Origin: Stappia albiluteola
GTDB lineage: Bacteria > Pseudomonadota > Alphaproteobacteria > Rhizobiales > Stappiaceae
Direction: 5' to 3'
Length of the DNA: 64,000 nt
Assembly (NCBI RefSeq): GCF_014050225.1
Contig: NZ_JACFXV010000061.1
Coordinates: 1-64,000, forward strand
Positions 18,024 through 26,708 of the stretch are shown here, piece after piece. Within the stretch, counting starts at the first letter, position 1. Each line of letters begins with the position of its first letter. Position numbers and translations under genes: made by a program. The notes beneath the pieces were generated by a model. The model ran no database searches. It was given only the letters and a program-made list of their open reading frames with translations, and was not told where the DNA came from.

Positions 18024-19141
18024 CGGCATGTCGTCAGGTTTTCCCGCGTGGTCGTCGCGCCTTCCGCCTCCGTCAGCGCCTCGACGAGGCACAGGATCGC
18101 CAGCGCCTGTCCGTAGCCGGTCGGTTGCAGGGGAATGTCGCGATAGAATTGAAGGTCATGGCCCATGCGCGTGCCGTAGGAAACGTTCTGCACCGTTCCC
18201 TGCGGATCGATATTGGCAAGCACGGCGGCCAGCGCCCGCTCTCCCGCCTCGCGCCAGCGCGCGTCGCCGATGCCGAGCCGCGCGGCCTTCAGCAGCGCAT
18301 AGCCGAAGCCGGCGGTCGCCGAGATTTCCTCATAGCTCGTCGGATCGTCGAGCAGCGTGCGCCAGGCGCCGGAGGCGGCCTGCAGCGGCAGCAGCGCCTC
18401 GACTTGCGCCGACAGCACGCCGAACAGGAAATCCCTGACGGGGGCCGGGATGTCGGCCAGTTCGACGAAATCGAGGATGCCGGCGGTGATCCAGGCATTG
18501 CCGCGCGCCCATCTGGCGCGGGCGAAATTGTGCCGGCCCTGAAAGGTCCAGCCGTGGAACCACAATCCGGTTTCGGTATCGCAGAGATAGCGGGTGTGAA
18601 CGAGAAACTGGCGGACCGCCTCGTCGACGAGGTCCTGCCGTCCGGCACCCTGGCCGTAGCTTGCCAGGAACAGGGCGACCATGAATAGCGTGTCGTCCCA
18701 GAGCTCGCCGGCATTCAGCTTGTCGGAGACGTCGTGCTGGAAGCCGCCTTCGACCGTGCATGCCGCGTCCGCCATCAGCCGGTCGGCCCAGTTGTCCATC
18801 GCAGCATGGTAGCGATCGCCGCCACGCTCGCGCCACAACAGCGAGAGGGCGAGCATCGGCGCGGTGGTGTTGACGTTGAGCTGCGGCAGTCCGGCCTCCA
18901 GATGCCGGTCGTACCAGCCTTCGATGACCGAAAGCAGTTTCTCGTCGCGCCGGTGCCGCCACAGCTGCACGAGACCATAAAGGCCGACGCCCTGCGGCCA
19001 CTCCCAGGACTGGAAGCTGATGTAATCGCCGGGCCGGCCGTCGAGGTTCGGTTCATGGAACTGACCGCCATGGCTCAGCGCCGTCATGCCCTCGACCAGG
19101 AGGTCGAGTTTTTCGCGCAATTCGGCAATGCCGGCTGCCAT
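18020..19141 (-). CDS. Glycoside hydrolase family 105 unsaturated uronyl hydrolase
   Basis: A 373-residue alpha/alpha-toroid enzyme of the YteR/YesR type, which removes the 4,5-unsaturated uronic acid left by polysaccharide lyases. The WEWPQGVGLYGL block is near residue 47, the likely catalytic Asp pair in GELWDDTLFM at 149-150, and the ARWARGNAW block near 213. No signal peptide is seen, so it cleaves imported oligosaccharides. It is the first gene of the seven-gene minus-strand operon, with a strong GGGGGAGGAA site, and faces a LacI regulator across 115 bp. Whether the substrate is rhamnogalacturonan or galacturonan cannot be told from sequence. Confidence 0.9.
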   Translation of the reverse strand: MAAGIAELREKLDLLVEGMTALSHGGQFHEPNLDGRPGDYISFQSWEWPQGVGLYGLVQLWRHRRDEKLLSVIEGWYDRHLEAGLPQLNVNTTAPMLALSLLWRERGGDRYHAAMDNWADRLMADAACTVEGGFQHDVSDKLNAGELWDDTLFMVALFLASYGQGAGRQDLVDEAVRQFLVHTRYLCDTETGLWFHGWTFQGRHNFARARWARGNAWITAGILDFVELADIPAPVRDFLFGVLSAQVEALLPLQAASGAWRTLLDDPTSYEEISATAGFGYALLKAARLGIGDARWREAGERALAAVLANIDPQGTVQNVSYGTRMGHDLQFYRDIPLQPTGYGQALAILCLVEALTEAEGATTTRENLTTCR

Positions 19142-19205
19142 TTCCTCCCCCTTGGTTCCTCATCGGCCCTCTGCGTGACCTGGAAGAATTCTGCCGAAGA
19201 AAATT

Positions 19206-19248
19206 CTTTGCACAATCTGTAAATTTTTTTCATTGTGCGGATGCAAAG
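19206..19248. promoter_or_regulatory. Inverted repeat between GH105 operon and LacI gene, candidate operator
   Basis: CTTTGCA (19206-19212) and GCACAAT (19210-19216) are matched in inverted order by ATTGTGC (19232-19238) and TGCAAAG (19242-19248), giving an imperfect dyad in the divergent promoter region. The right arm touches the ribosome site of the regulator gene. A separate short palindrome AGAATTCT lies at 19185-19192. It is a reasonable target for the LacI-family protein encoded beside it; no binding data can be seen. Confidence 0.45.
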
Positions 19249-19256
19249 GAGAATCG

Positions 19257-20288
19257 ATGGAAAAAGGCGGCAAGAGAAACCGGGTATCGCCGCGCGTCAG
19301 GCTGCAGGATGTGGCACGGCGCTGCGGCGTTTCGGTCGCCACCGTGTCGCGCGCGCTGGCCTCGGAGGAAGGCGTGCGGCCGGACCTGCGCGCGCGGATC
19401 GTGGAGGTGGCGCGGGAACTTAACTATCCGCTGCCTTCCTCGCTTGCCGGGCAGAAGGTGGTGCTGGCGGCCAGTGCCGCGGCCATGATCGACTACGCCC
19501 GCAACCAGTTTTCGCTGCATGTGCTGGAGGGCCTCAGGGCGCGGGCGGAAGCCCTGCGCATGGAGGTCGTCACGCGCACGGTCTCAAGCGCGGCGGACGA
19601 AAAGGCGCTGCTTGCGGAAGCCGAGGCGGACGACGAGGTCGCTGGCGTCCTCTTCCTGACCCTCGATGACGAGGAAATGCTGGCGCCGACGCGCAATTTC
19701 TCCAAGCCGCTGGTGCTGGTGAACGGCGACGATCCGGACATGCGGCTGTCTTCCGTCGCGCCCAGCAATCGTTCGGCGGCGGCGCTTGCCACCGACTATC
19801 TGCGCCGGCTTGGCCATCACCGCATCCTGTTTCTTACCCGGCCGGGCAGACGGACCATCGCGCGGCGTTTCGAGGGCTGGCGCGACCGCATGGGCGCGGA
19901 TGCCGATCCCTCCCTGGTGGTGGAGGTGGGGGACTGGCTGCCGGAACTCGCGGCGGAGGCGATCACCCAACGCCTGGCGGAAAAAGGCCGTGACTTCACC
20001 GCGGTGCTTGCGGCCGGCGACAGTCTCGCCGCCGGCGCGATCATGGCGCTGACTGCTGCCGGTATCCGGCTTCCGGGCGAGGTTTCGGTGATGGGCATGG
20101 ACGGCTTGCCGCAAACCGCGCTGCTGAACCCGCCGCTCAGCGCCGTCGAGATCCCCATGCGGGCGCTGGGCGCGGTCGCGCTCGATCTGCTGCGGGAAAC
20201 GGCGACCGGATTCGAGATGCCGGCCCGGCGCGTGGAACTGGCATGCCGCATCGTCGAGCGCGGCTCGACAGGGCCGGCCTTGGCCTAA
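19257..20288 (+). CDS. LacI-family transcriptional regulator
   Basis: A 343-residue repressor-type regulator. The helix-turn-helix lies at residues about 11-30 (LQDVARRCGVSVATVSRALA), followed by the hinge region and a periplasmic-binding-like effector domain ending in the MDGLPQTALLNPPLSAV block of the family. The ATG at 19257 has AAGGAGA 6 bp upstream. It is divergent from the GH105-kduI-importer operon and is the likely regulator, with a pectin breakdown intermediate as inducer (inference). Its stop overlaps the stop of the convergent LysR gene by 3 bp. Confidence 0.92.
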   Translation: MEKGGKRNRVSPRVRLQDVARRCGVSVATVSRALASEEGVRPDLRARIVEVARELNYPLPSSLAGQKVVLAASAAAMIDYARNQFSLHVLEGLRARAEALRMEVVTRTVSSAADEKALLAEAEADDEVAGVLFLTLDDEEMLAPTRNFSKPLVLVNGDDPDMRLSSVAPSNRSAAALATDYLRRLGHHRILFLTRPGRRTIARRFEGWRDRMGADADPSLVVEVGDWLPELAAEAITQRLAEKGRDFTAVLAAGDSLAAGAIMALTAAGIRLPGEVSVMGMDGLPQTALLNPPLSAVEIPMRALGAVALDLLRETATGFEMPARRVELACRIVERGSTGPALA

Positions 20289-21187
20289 TTCCGTACCGCC
20301 CACACTGCCTTCGCCGCTTCCACGAAGGCGGTCACCACGTCGGTCTTGCGCGCGCCCTTCGCGGTGAACAGGCAAAAGGTCGAGCGGTAGCCGAACAGCG
20401 TGGGCGCGAGGTGGCGCAAGTCGCCCGCCGCCACCCAGCGCTCCGCGTAGTGGCGGGGCAGGAAGCCCGTGAACTCGCCGGATTTCAGCAGCATCAGTTG
20501 CGGTTCGATCTGGTAGACGGTGGCCGCCACGGGGCCGAGCGCGTGGCGGCGCGCTTCCTCGTCGCGCCAATAGCCGCGCTGCACGAAGGGAAAGCTGCCG
20601 ACCAGTTCCTTCGTGACGGCGTCGTCCGGCACGTCGAAAAGCGGATGGCCGCGCCCGCAATAAAGGCCATGGTGCTCCTCGTAGAGCGGCAGTTCGTCCA
20701 GGCCGTCGACCCGGTTCAGCTTCACGCCGATGCCGCAATGGTAGACGCCGTCGCGCACCCGCTGCTGCAGTTCCTGCGCCCGCTCCTGGGCAATCGTCAG
20801 GCGGACGTTGGCCGCCGTTTTGCGGAACAGTCCGATCGCTTTCGGCAGGTGGTTTTCCCGGTCTTCCGCGATCGCGTCGAGCACGCCGATGCGAAGCTCG
20901 CCGCTGAGTTCCCCGCGCACAGAGCCGATATCGGCGGAAAAGTCATGCACGGCCTTGTCGAGCCGGCGGGCCGCCTCGTAGACGGCACGGCCCTGCGCGG
21001 TGAGGCGAAAGCCCTTGCGGCCGCGCTGGCAGAGCGTGACGCCAAGGCGCTGCTCCAATGCGCTCATATGGTTGGAGATGGTGGACTGACTGAGGTTCAG
21101 TTCCACCTCGGCCGCCGCGAAGCCGCCATTGCGGACCACGGCGTCAAAGACGCGAAGGAGGCGCAGGTCGCTGCCGGACAGGAGCAT
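20285..21187 (-). CDS. LysR-family transcriptional regulator
   Basis: A 300-residue LTTR. The winged helix-turn-helix spans residues about 5-64 (LRLLRVFDAVVRNGGFAAA, then LNLSQSTISNHMSALEQRLG), and the rest is the two-lobed co-inducer domain. The start is taken as ATG 21187 because the sequence matches the usual LysR N-terminus from there; no strong ribosome site is visible. It is divergent from the aminotransferase gene across about 125 bp that contain a perfect dyad, so it probably controls the aminotransferase-ureohydrolase-importer cluster. Confidence 0.92.
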   Translation of the reverse strand: MLLSGSDLRLLRVFDAVVRNGGFAAAEVELNLSQSTISNHMSALEQRLGVTLCQRGRKGFRLTAQGRAVYEAARRLDKAVHDFSADIGSVRGELSGELRIGVLDAIAEDRENHLPKAIGLFRKTAANVRLTIAQERAQELQQRVRDGVYHCGIGVKLNRVDGLDELPLYEEHHGLYCGRGHPLFDVPDDAVTKELVGSFPFVQRGYWRDEEARRHALGPVAATVYQIEPQLMLLKSGEFTGFLPRHYAERWVAAGDLRHLAPTLFGYRSTFCLFTAKGARKTDVVTAFVEAAKAVWAVRN

Positions 21188-21213
21188 GGTATCGCCCGTT
21201 ACATTTGTATTCC

Positions 21214-21229
21214 TCAAAGTTATCTTTGA
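21214..21229. promoter_or_regulatory. LysR-type dyad TCAAAG-N4-CTTTGA
   Basis: A perfect 6-bp inverted repeat with a 4-bp TTAT spacer lies in the divergent region, 27 bp upstream of the LysR start codon. It fits the general LTTR box pattern (a short dyad containing T-N11-A) and is the only clear dyad here. Autoregulation plus activation of the divergent cluster would be typical, and is inferred. Confidence 0.5.
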
Positions 21230-21313
21230 AACTTTCCTATTCTTCAAGGCAAGCGTGGCTGCGCTAATTTCCGCTCCATGCACATCTGCGGACACTGGAT
21301 GGGGAAAGATGGA

Positions 21314-22483
21314 ATGGCGGCGCTGAATGCGCTTCTTCTCGATACCGCGACGCCGCCGATCCCGGAGGCGCAAGCCTGGCTGAGGGCCTATGATGGCGCT
21401 TTCGGGCAGCCGATCAACCTGAGCCAGGCCGTGCCCGGCGATCCGCCGCCGGCGGCGTTCCTGGAGCGGCTTGCCGAGGCAGGCGGCAGCGCGGAGGCGG
21501 CACGCTACGGCGATATCCTCGGCGATCCGGCATTGCGCGAGGCCCATGCGGCGGAAAGCTCCACCCTCTATGGCGCGGTGATTTCAGCGTCCGACGTTGC
21601 GATCACAGCCGGCTGCAATCAGGCCTTCTTCGTTGCCGTGATGGCGATCGCGCGCGCCGGCGATGCGATCCTTCTGCCGGCACCCTGGTATTTCAATCAC
21701 AAGATGACGCTCGACATGCTCGGCATCGAAGCCCGTCCCCTGCCGCTCAAGGCCGAGGACGGCTTCCTTCCCGACTGGCGGGCGGCGGAAGCCCTGATCG
21801 ACCGGCGGGTGAAGGCCGTGGTGATCGTCTCGCCGAACAATCCCACGGGTGCCGTCACGCCGCCGGAGGAACTGGCAAGCTTCTTCCGCCTGTGCCGGCA
21901 GCGCGGCATTCGTCTTATCCTCGACGAAACCTACCGAGATTTCCTCGGCGAAACCGGCGGGCGTCCGCACGATCTGTTTGCCATGGACGAGTGGCGCGAC
22001 ACGCTGGTCAGCCTTTACAGTTTCTCCAAGGCCCATGCGATCCCCGGTCATCGCATAGGCGCGATCACCGCGGCTCCGGAATTCCTCGCCGAAGTCGGCA
22101 AGGTGCTGGACTGTGTGCAGATATCCGCGCCGCGCACCGCCCAGCTCGCCCTCCCCTGGGCGATTGCCGAACTGCGGCCCTGGCGGGAGGCGATGCGCCA
22201 GAGGATCGGCGCCCGCATCGAGGCCTTCCGCGCGGCGCTTCAGCCGCATGCGGAATGGCGGATCGACCAGATCGGCGCCTATTTCGCCTATCTCCGCCAT
22301 CCGTTCGACGGCGTTCCGGCGGTCGAGGTGGCCGAGAGGCTCGCGCGCGAGCGTGGCGTGCTGACGCTGCCGGGCAGCTATTTCGGTCCAGGCCAGGAAA
22401 GTCATCTGCGCGTCGCCTTCGCCAATGTGGGCGAGGAAATCATCGCTGGGCTCGGGCCGCGCTTTGCCGGCCTTGCCGGCTGA
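21314..22483 (+). CDS. PLP-dependent class I/II aminotransferase
   Basis: A fold-type I aminotransferase of 389 residues. Motifs include the N-terminal LSQAVPGDPP block, NNPTGAV, the Asp of LILDETYRDF, and the PLP lysine in YSFSKAHAIPGHRIG. The start is uncertain: ATG codons at 21278, 21299 and 21314 are in frame; 21314 is preferred because GGGGA lies about 9 bp upstream and the family usually begins near there. It is followed at 21 bp by a ureohydrolase, in a cluster with a Pot-type importer and an amidase, which suggests transamination of an amino or guanidino acid. The substrate is not determined. Confidence 0.87.
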   Translation: MAALNALLLDTATPPIPEAQAWLRAYDGAFGQPINLSQAVPGDPPPAAFLERLAEAGGSAEAARYGDILGDPALREAHAAESSTLYGAVISASDVAITAGCNQAFFVAVMAIARAGDAILLPAPWYFNHKMTLDMLGIEARPLPLKAEDGFLPDWRAAEALIDRRVKAVVIVSPNNPTGAVTPPEELASFFRLCRQRGIRLILDETYRDFLGETGGRPHDLFAMDEWRDTLVSLYSFSKAHAIPGHRIGAITAAPEFLAEVGKVLDCVQISAPRTAQLALPWAIAELRPWREAMRQRIGARIEAFRAALQPHAEWRIDQIGAYFAYLRHPFDGVPAVEVAERLARERGVLTLPGSYFGPGQESHLRVAFANVGEEIIAGLGPRFAGLAG

Positions 22484-22504
22484 ACGTTCGAGAGGGGAGA
22501 GATC

Positions 22505-23557
22505 ATGGACAAGGCGAAGCTCGAGGCGCTGCGCTCCCGCTTCGGCGGCGACAACGAGAGCGTCATCTACGATCCGGCCTTCAAGGCCGTCGCCGACAGG
22601 CTCTTCGACAAGAAGGGCACCCGCGTCGCCCCTTATGCCGGCATTCCGACCCTGCTCGATGCGCCCTATCGCGCAATAGACTGGGCGGACCCGGATTTCT
22701 CCGATCTCGACGTCGCGCTGCTTGGCGTGCCGATGGATCTCGGCATCACCAATCGCAACGGCTGCCGTTTCGGGCCGCGCGCGCTGAGGGCGATCGAGCG
22801 CGTCGGCCCCTATCACCATGTGCTGGGCTGCATGCCGGGCAAGGACATGCGCGTCGCCGATATCGGCGACGTACCCTTCCGCAGCCGCTTCAAGCTGGAA
22901 AGCTCGCACGAGGATATCGAGGCGGCGGTGGCGAAGATCGTCGCGGCGGACGTCGTGCCGCTGTCGGCCGGCGGCGATCATTCCATGACGCTGCCGATCC
23001 TGCGCGCGGTCGGGCGGGAGCGCCCGGTGGGCATGATCCATATCGACGCCCATTGCGACACGTCGGGTCCGTTCGACGGCAGCCGCTTCCACCATGGCGG
23101 GCCGTTCCGCCAGGCGGTGCTCGACGGCGTGCTCGATCCGGAGCGCACCATACAGATCGGTATTCGCGGCTCGTCGGAATATCTGTGGGAATTCTCCACC
23201 CGGTCCGGCATGACGGTGATCCACGCCGAGGAGATCTCGACGCTCGGCACCGGCCGCATCGCGGAGATGGCGCGCGAGAAGGCCGGCGGCGGGCCGGTCT
23301 ATCTGTCCTTCGACATCGACAGCCTCGATCCGGCCTTCGCACCGGGTACCGGCACGCCTGAAATCGGTGGACTGACGACCCGCGAGGCTCAGGAGATCCT
23401 GCGCGGGCTGAAGGGCATGGATATCGTCGGCGGCGACGTGGTGGAGGTCGCCCCGCAATACGACGCCACCACCAACACCGCACATGCCGGCGCGCAGATG
23501 CTTTTCGAGATCCTGTCGCTGATGGTCTTCAGCCCGTCCCGCAAGGGACAGGCCTGA
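22505..23557 (+). CDS. Ureohydrolase (agmatinase/guanidinobutyrase type)
   Basis: A 350-residue Mn2+-dependent ureohydrolase that hydrolyses a guanidino group to an amine plus urea. The metal-ligand motifs are AGGDHSM, HIDAHCDT and SFDIDSLDPAFAPGTGTPE, all intact. The N-terminal 60 residues are longer than in E. coli SpeB and resemble guanidinobutyrase or guanidinopropionase relatives. The start ATG has GGGGAGAG upstream. It lies between an aminotransferase and a polyamine-type importer and is probably in one operon with them. Candidate substrates are agmatine, 4-guanidinobutyrate or a related guanidino acid; sequence alone does not decide. Confidence 0.9.
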   Translation: MDKAKLEALRSRFGGDNESVIYDPAFKAVADRLFDKKGTRVAPYAGIPTLLDAPYRAIDWADPDFSDLDVALLGVPMDLGITNRNGCRFGPRALRAIERVGPYHHVLGCMPGKDMRVADIGDVPFRSRFKLESSHEDIEAAVAKIVAADVVPLSAGGDHSMTLPILRAVGRERPVGMIHIDAHCDTSGPFDGSRFHHGGPFRQAVLDGVLDPERTIQIGIRGSSEYLWEFSTRSGMTVIHAEEISTLGTGRIAEMAREKAGGGPVYLSFDIDSLDPAFAPGTGTPEIGGLTTREAQEILRGLKGMDIVGGDVVEVAPQYDATTNTAHAGAQMLFEILSLMVFSPSRKGQA

Positions 23558-23644
23558 ACAGGCGGGACAAAAGACCGGGCGACGAGATGAAACAAGCCAG
23601 CCGGGCGCCATGATCCGGCGGCGAAACCGAAGGGGAACAGGACG

Positions 23645-24730
23645 ATGAAGGACTTCAAGCTCGACGTTTCGCGGCGCACGCTTCTTGCCGGGGCGGCTGC
23701 GGGTGCCGCAACCCTTGCCATGCCGGGCGTGCTGCGCGCCCAGGACCGTTCGATCAAGGTCGGCGTCTATGGCGGCTATTTCAAGGACAGCTTCGACAAG
23801 CACATCTTCCCGGAATTCACCAAGGCGACCGGCATCGCGGTTGAATCGATCGCCGAACCCACGGGTGAGGCCTGGCTGGTGCAGCTGGAGCAGGCCGCAC
23901 GCGCGGGTGCGGCTCCCGCCGACCTTTCGATGATGTCGCAGGTCGCCATGCTGAAGGGTCAGTCCACGGACCTTTGGGCGCCGCTCGACCTTGCCCGCAT
24001 CAAGAATGCCGGCGATATCCTGCCGCAATTCATCAACAAATATCCGGACGGGCGGGTCGCCGGCGTCGGCGCGGTCGCCTGGTACATCACGCTCGTCACC
24101 AACACGGATACCTATCCTGAGGCCCCGACCTCCTGGGAGGCGCTGTGGGATCCGGCGAACGAAGGCAAGCTCGGCCTGCTGGCGCTTGTCTCCAACTCCT
24201 TCCTGCTGGAAGTGACAGCGACCACTTTCTTCGGCGGCACAGGCATCCTCGACACCGAGGAGGGCATCCTGAAGGTGATGGACAAGCTTGCCGAGGTGAA
24301 GCCCAACGTGCAGCTCTGGTATCGCGACGAGGCGCAGTTCGAGCAGGCGCTGAAGTCGGGCGAGATCCCGATGGGCCAGTACTATCACGACGTGACGGGC
24401 CTCGCGGCCGCGGACGGCTTCCCCGTGCGCTCCACCTTCCCGAAGGAAGGCGGCATTTCGGACTCCGGCTGCTGGGCGCTGTCGCGTGCCTCCACAAAAA
24501 CCGACGAGGCGCATGTCTTCATCGACTACATGTCGCAGCCGGCGATCCAGTCGCTGATGTCGCGAAAGGTCGGCACCGCGCCGACGCTCAAGCGCTCCGT
24601 GCTCGACCTGACGGATGACGAGTTCGCCTCCGTCTCGTCCGATATCGCGCCGATCATCCCGCGCTACGATCTCTATACGTCCAGGGCCGACTGGCTGAAC
24701 CAGAAGTGGACGGAGCTGATCGTCCAGTAA
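23645..24730 (+). CDS. Polyamine-type (PotD-like) solute-binding protein with Tat-like signal
   Basis: A 361-residue periplasmic binding protein. The N-terminus has a twin-arginine motif (SRRTLLAG, residues 9-16) and a hydrophobic stretch ending in LRAQD, so it is probably exported folded by the Tat path. The mature lobes match the spermidine/putrescine-binding family (VGVYGGYFKDSFDKHIFPEF, later ADLSMMSQVAMLKG). It is 87 bp after the ureohydrolase and is followed by a strong stem-loop and then the ATPase and two permeases. The ligand is inferred to be a polyamine or guanidino compound. Confidence 0.9.
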   Translation: MKDFKLDVSRRTLLAGAAAGAATLAMPGVLRAQDRSIKVGVYGGYFKDSFDKHIFPEFTKATGIAVESIAEPTGEAWLVQLEQAARAGAAPADLSMMSQVAMLKGQSTDLWAPLDLARIKNAGDILPQFINKYPDGRVAGVGAVAWYITLVTNTDTYPEAPTSWEALWDPANEGKLGLLALVSNSFLLEVTATTFFGGTGILDTEEGILKVMDKLAEVKPNVQLWYRDEAQFEQALKSGEIPMGQYYHDVTGLAAADGFPVRSTFPKEGGISDSGCWALSRASTKTDEAHVFIDYMSQPAIQSLMSRKVGTAPTLKRSVLDLTDDEFASVSSDIAPIIPRYDLYTSRADWLNQKWTELIVQ

Positions 24731-24748
24731 GCGGACCTCTCGACACGG

Positions 24749-24775
24749 CCGCCCGGCCCTTTCTCGGCCGGGCGG
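24749..24775 (+). terminator. Strong stem-loop between binding-protein and ATPase genes
   Basis: CCGCCCGGCC (24749-24758) and GGCCGGGCGG (24766-24775) form a perfect 10-bp stem with a 7-base loop. There is no long T-run after it, so partial termination or protection of the binding-protein mRNA from 3' decay is more likely than a full stop. This would give more binding protein than membrane subunits. Confidence 0.6.
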
Positions 24776-24808
24776 TTCCCTGTATGCCACTTTCCCGGGA
24801 CAACGCGC

Positions 24809-25849
24809 ATGTCCGGACTGGACCTCATCGATATCAGCAAGCGTTTCGGCCAGGTTTCCGCCGTTGACAGCGTCACCCTCTCGGTCCCGCACGGCACCTT
24901 CGTCTGCCTGCTTGGCCCGTCCGGCTGCGGCAAGACCACGCTGCTGCGCATGATTGCCGGCCTGGAAGAGCCGTCATCCGGCGAGCTTCGCATGGACGGC
25001 GACCGCCTCAACGACATCCCGGCCCATCGCCGCGACTTCGGCATGGTGTTCCAGTCGCTGGCGCTGTTTCCCCATCTGTCGGTCGGCGAAAACATCGCCT
25101 ATCCCCTGCGCATTCGCGGCCGCTCCGCGGCGGAACAGGCCGCACGTGTCAAGGACCTTCTCGACCTCGTGCATCTGCCCGGCGTCGCCGACCGGGCAAT
25201 CTCCCAGCTTTCCGGCGGCCAGCGCCAGCGCGTTGCGATTGCCCGCGCCCTGGCCGTCTCGCCGAGGCTCTTCCTGCTGGACGAACCGCTTTCCGCGCTC
25301 GACGCCAAGCTGCGCGAGGCGATGCAGGTGGAGCTGCGCCAGCTTCAGCAGCAACTCGGCATCACCACCATCGTCGTCACGCATGACCAGCGCGAGGCGA
25401 TGAGCATGTCGGACCTCATTGTCGTCATGTCGAAAGGCCGCATCCAGCAGATGGCAAAGCCCGTGGACATGTATCGCAGGCCGGCCAATGCCTTCGTTGC
25501 CGATTTCCTCGGCCAGGCGAACCTGATCAGGGCGCGCGCCGGTGTTGGTGGCGCCGCGATTTCCGGCGGCGTCATTCCGGGACTGGCGCTACCCTCCGGC
25601 GGGGGGACGCTGATCTCGGTCCGCCCCGAGGATATTGCCTTCGTTGCGGGCGCCGACGGTCCCGTCAGGGCGCGCGTCGGCTTCATCCGCGACATGGGCG
25701 CCAGCGTCGAGTTTCATCTCGACGCGGGAGAAGACCGCATCGTCGCGGTCGCCACTCCGCAGGCTCGGCCCGATTGCCGCGTCGGCGAGGAAGTGAGCCT
25801 GTCCATCCCCGCCGAAGCCTGCGTCGTCTTCGGCGAAGGGGAGGGGTGA
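24809..25849 (+). CDS. Spermidine/putrescine-type ABC importer ATPase (PotA-like)
   Basis: A 346-residue ATPase. Walker A GPSGCGKTT is near residue 38, signature [15 protein letters not shown], Walker B LFLLDEPLSALD and the switch VVTHDQREAM. A TOBE domain follows (EDIAFVAGADGPVRARVGFI). It lies just downstream of the Pot-like binding protein and 4 bp before the first permease, so the four genes form a complete POPT-type importer. Confidence 0.93.
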   Translation: MSGLDLIDISKRFGQVSAVDSVTLSVPHGTFVCLLGPSGCGKTTLLRMIAGLEEPSSGELRMDGDRLNDIPAHRRDFGMVFQSLALFPHLSVGENIAYPLRIRGRSAAEQAARVKDLLDLVHLPGVADRAISQLSGGQRQRVAIARALAVSPRLFLLDEPLSALDAKLREAMQVELRQLQQQLGITTIVVTHDQREAMSMSDLIVVMSKGRIQQMAKPVDMYRRPANAFVADFLGQANLIRARAGVGGAAISGGVIPGLALPSGGGTLISVRPEDIAFVAGADGPVRARVGFIRDMGASVEFHLDAGEDRIVAVATPQARPDCRVGEEVSLSIPAEACVVFGEGEG

Positions 25850-25853
25850 GCCG

Positions 25854-26708
25854 ATGCGCAGGACGCCTCCCGAAAAGCCGGCCGACTACCTGCCGATTGC
25901 CTTTCCCGCCGCCATGCTCGGGCTGTTCTTCGTCGTGCCCTTCGCCATCATGGTGGCGATCTCCTTCTTCGAGCGGGTGCAGGGCGGCTTCTACCAGCCT
26001 GCCTTCACGCTCGCCAATTACGGCCGCTTTCTCTCCGCCTTCTTCGGCGAGATTCTCGTCTTCTCGCTGTTCCTGGCCGCTCTCGTTTCCGCCGTCTGCC
26101 TCGTTCTTGGCGTGCCCTTCACCTATCTGCTGACGAAGCTGTCCCGCCGCGTGCAGGTTGCCTGGCTGATCGGTCTGCTCGGCGTGCTGTCGCTGTCGGA
26201 GGTGATCATCGGCTTCGCGTGGTCGACGCTGCTGAGCCGCACGGCGGGCATCAGCAACCTCTTCGTCGCGCTCGGGCTCATGCAGCAGCCGCGGGCCTGG
26301 ACGCCAGGCTTCGCCGCCGTCATGACCGGCCTTGTCTATCAGGCCTTTCCCTATACAGTGCTGGTGCTCTATCCGGCCTTCTCGCGGCTCGATCCTTCGC
26401 TTGGCGAAGCGGCGCGGACGCTGGGCGCTTCGCCGCTCAGGGCGTTTCTGACAGTGATCGTGCCCGCGCTGCGCAAGACGCTGATCGCGACCTTCATCAT
26501 CGTCTTCATCTTCGCGCTCGGCGCCTATCTGCTGCCGCAGATCCTCGGCCGGCCGCAGCACTGGACACTGTCGGTCCTCGTCACCGATCAGGCGATCTAT
26601 CAGTCGAACATGCCCTTCGCCGCCGCCATGGCCGTGTTCCTGGTGATTGCCAGCCTGGTGCTGGTGCTGCTGGCCAACATGATCAACCGCCGGGAGCCGG
26701 CGTCATGA
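25854..26708 (+). CDS. ABC importer permease (PotB-like)
   Basis: A 284-residue inner-membrane permease with six predicted helices (first FPAAMLGLFFVVPFAIMVAI) and the EAA loop (EAARTLGASPLRAFLTVIVP). It forms the channel with the next permease, whose start overlaps its stop (ATGA at 26705). Start ATG 25854 is 4 bp after the ATPase stop. Family assignment is firm; substrate follows from the binding protein. Confidence 0.92.
   Translation: MRRTPPEKPADYLPIAFPAAMLGLFFVVPFAIMVAISFFERVQGGFYQPAFTLANYGRFLSAFFGEILVFSLFLAALVSAVCLVLGVPFTYLLTKLSRRVQVAWLIGLLGVLSLSEVIIGFAWSTLLSRTAGISNLFVALGLMQQPRAWTPGFAAVMTGLVYQAFPYTVLVLYPAFSRLDPSLGEAARTLGASPLRAFLTVIVPALRKTLIATFIIVFIFALGAYLLPQILGRPQHWTLSVLVTDQAIYQSNMPFAAAMAVFLVIASLVLVLLANMINRREPAS

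Noticed and set aside
21584-24892. 1102-codon open frame on the minus strand
   Set aside because: It lies opposite the aminotransferase, ureohydrolase and binding-protein genes, whose motifs are intact; the antisense product shows no domain pattern.
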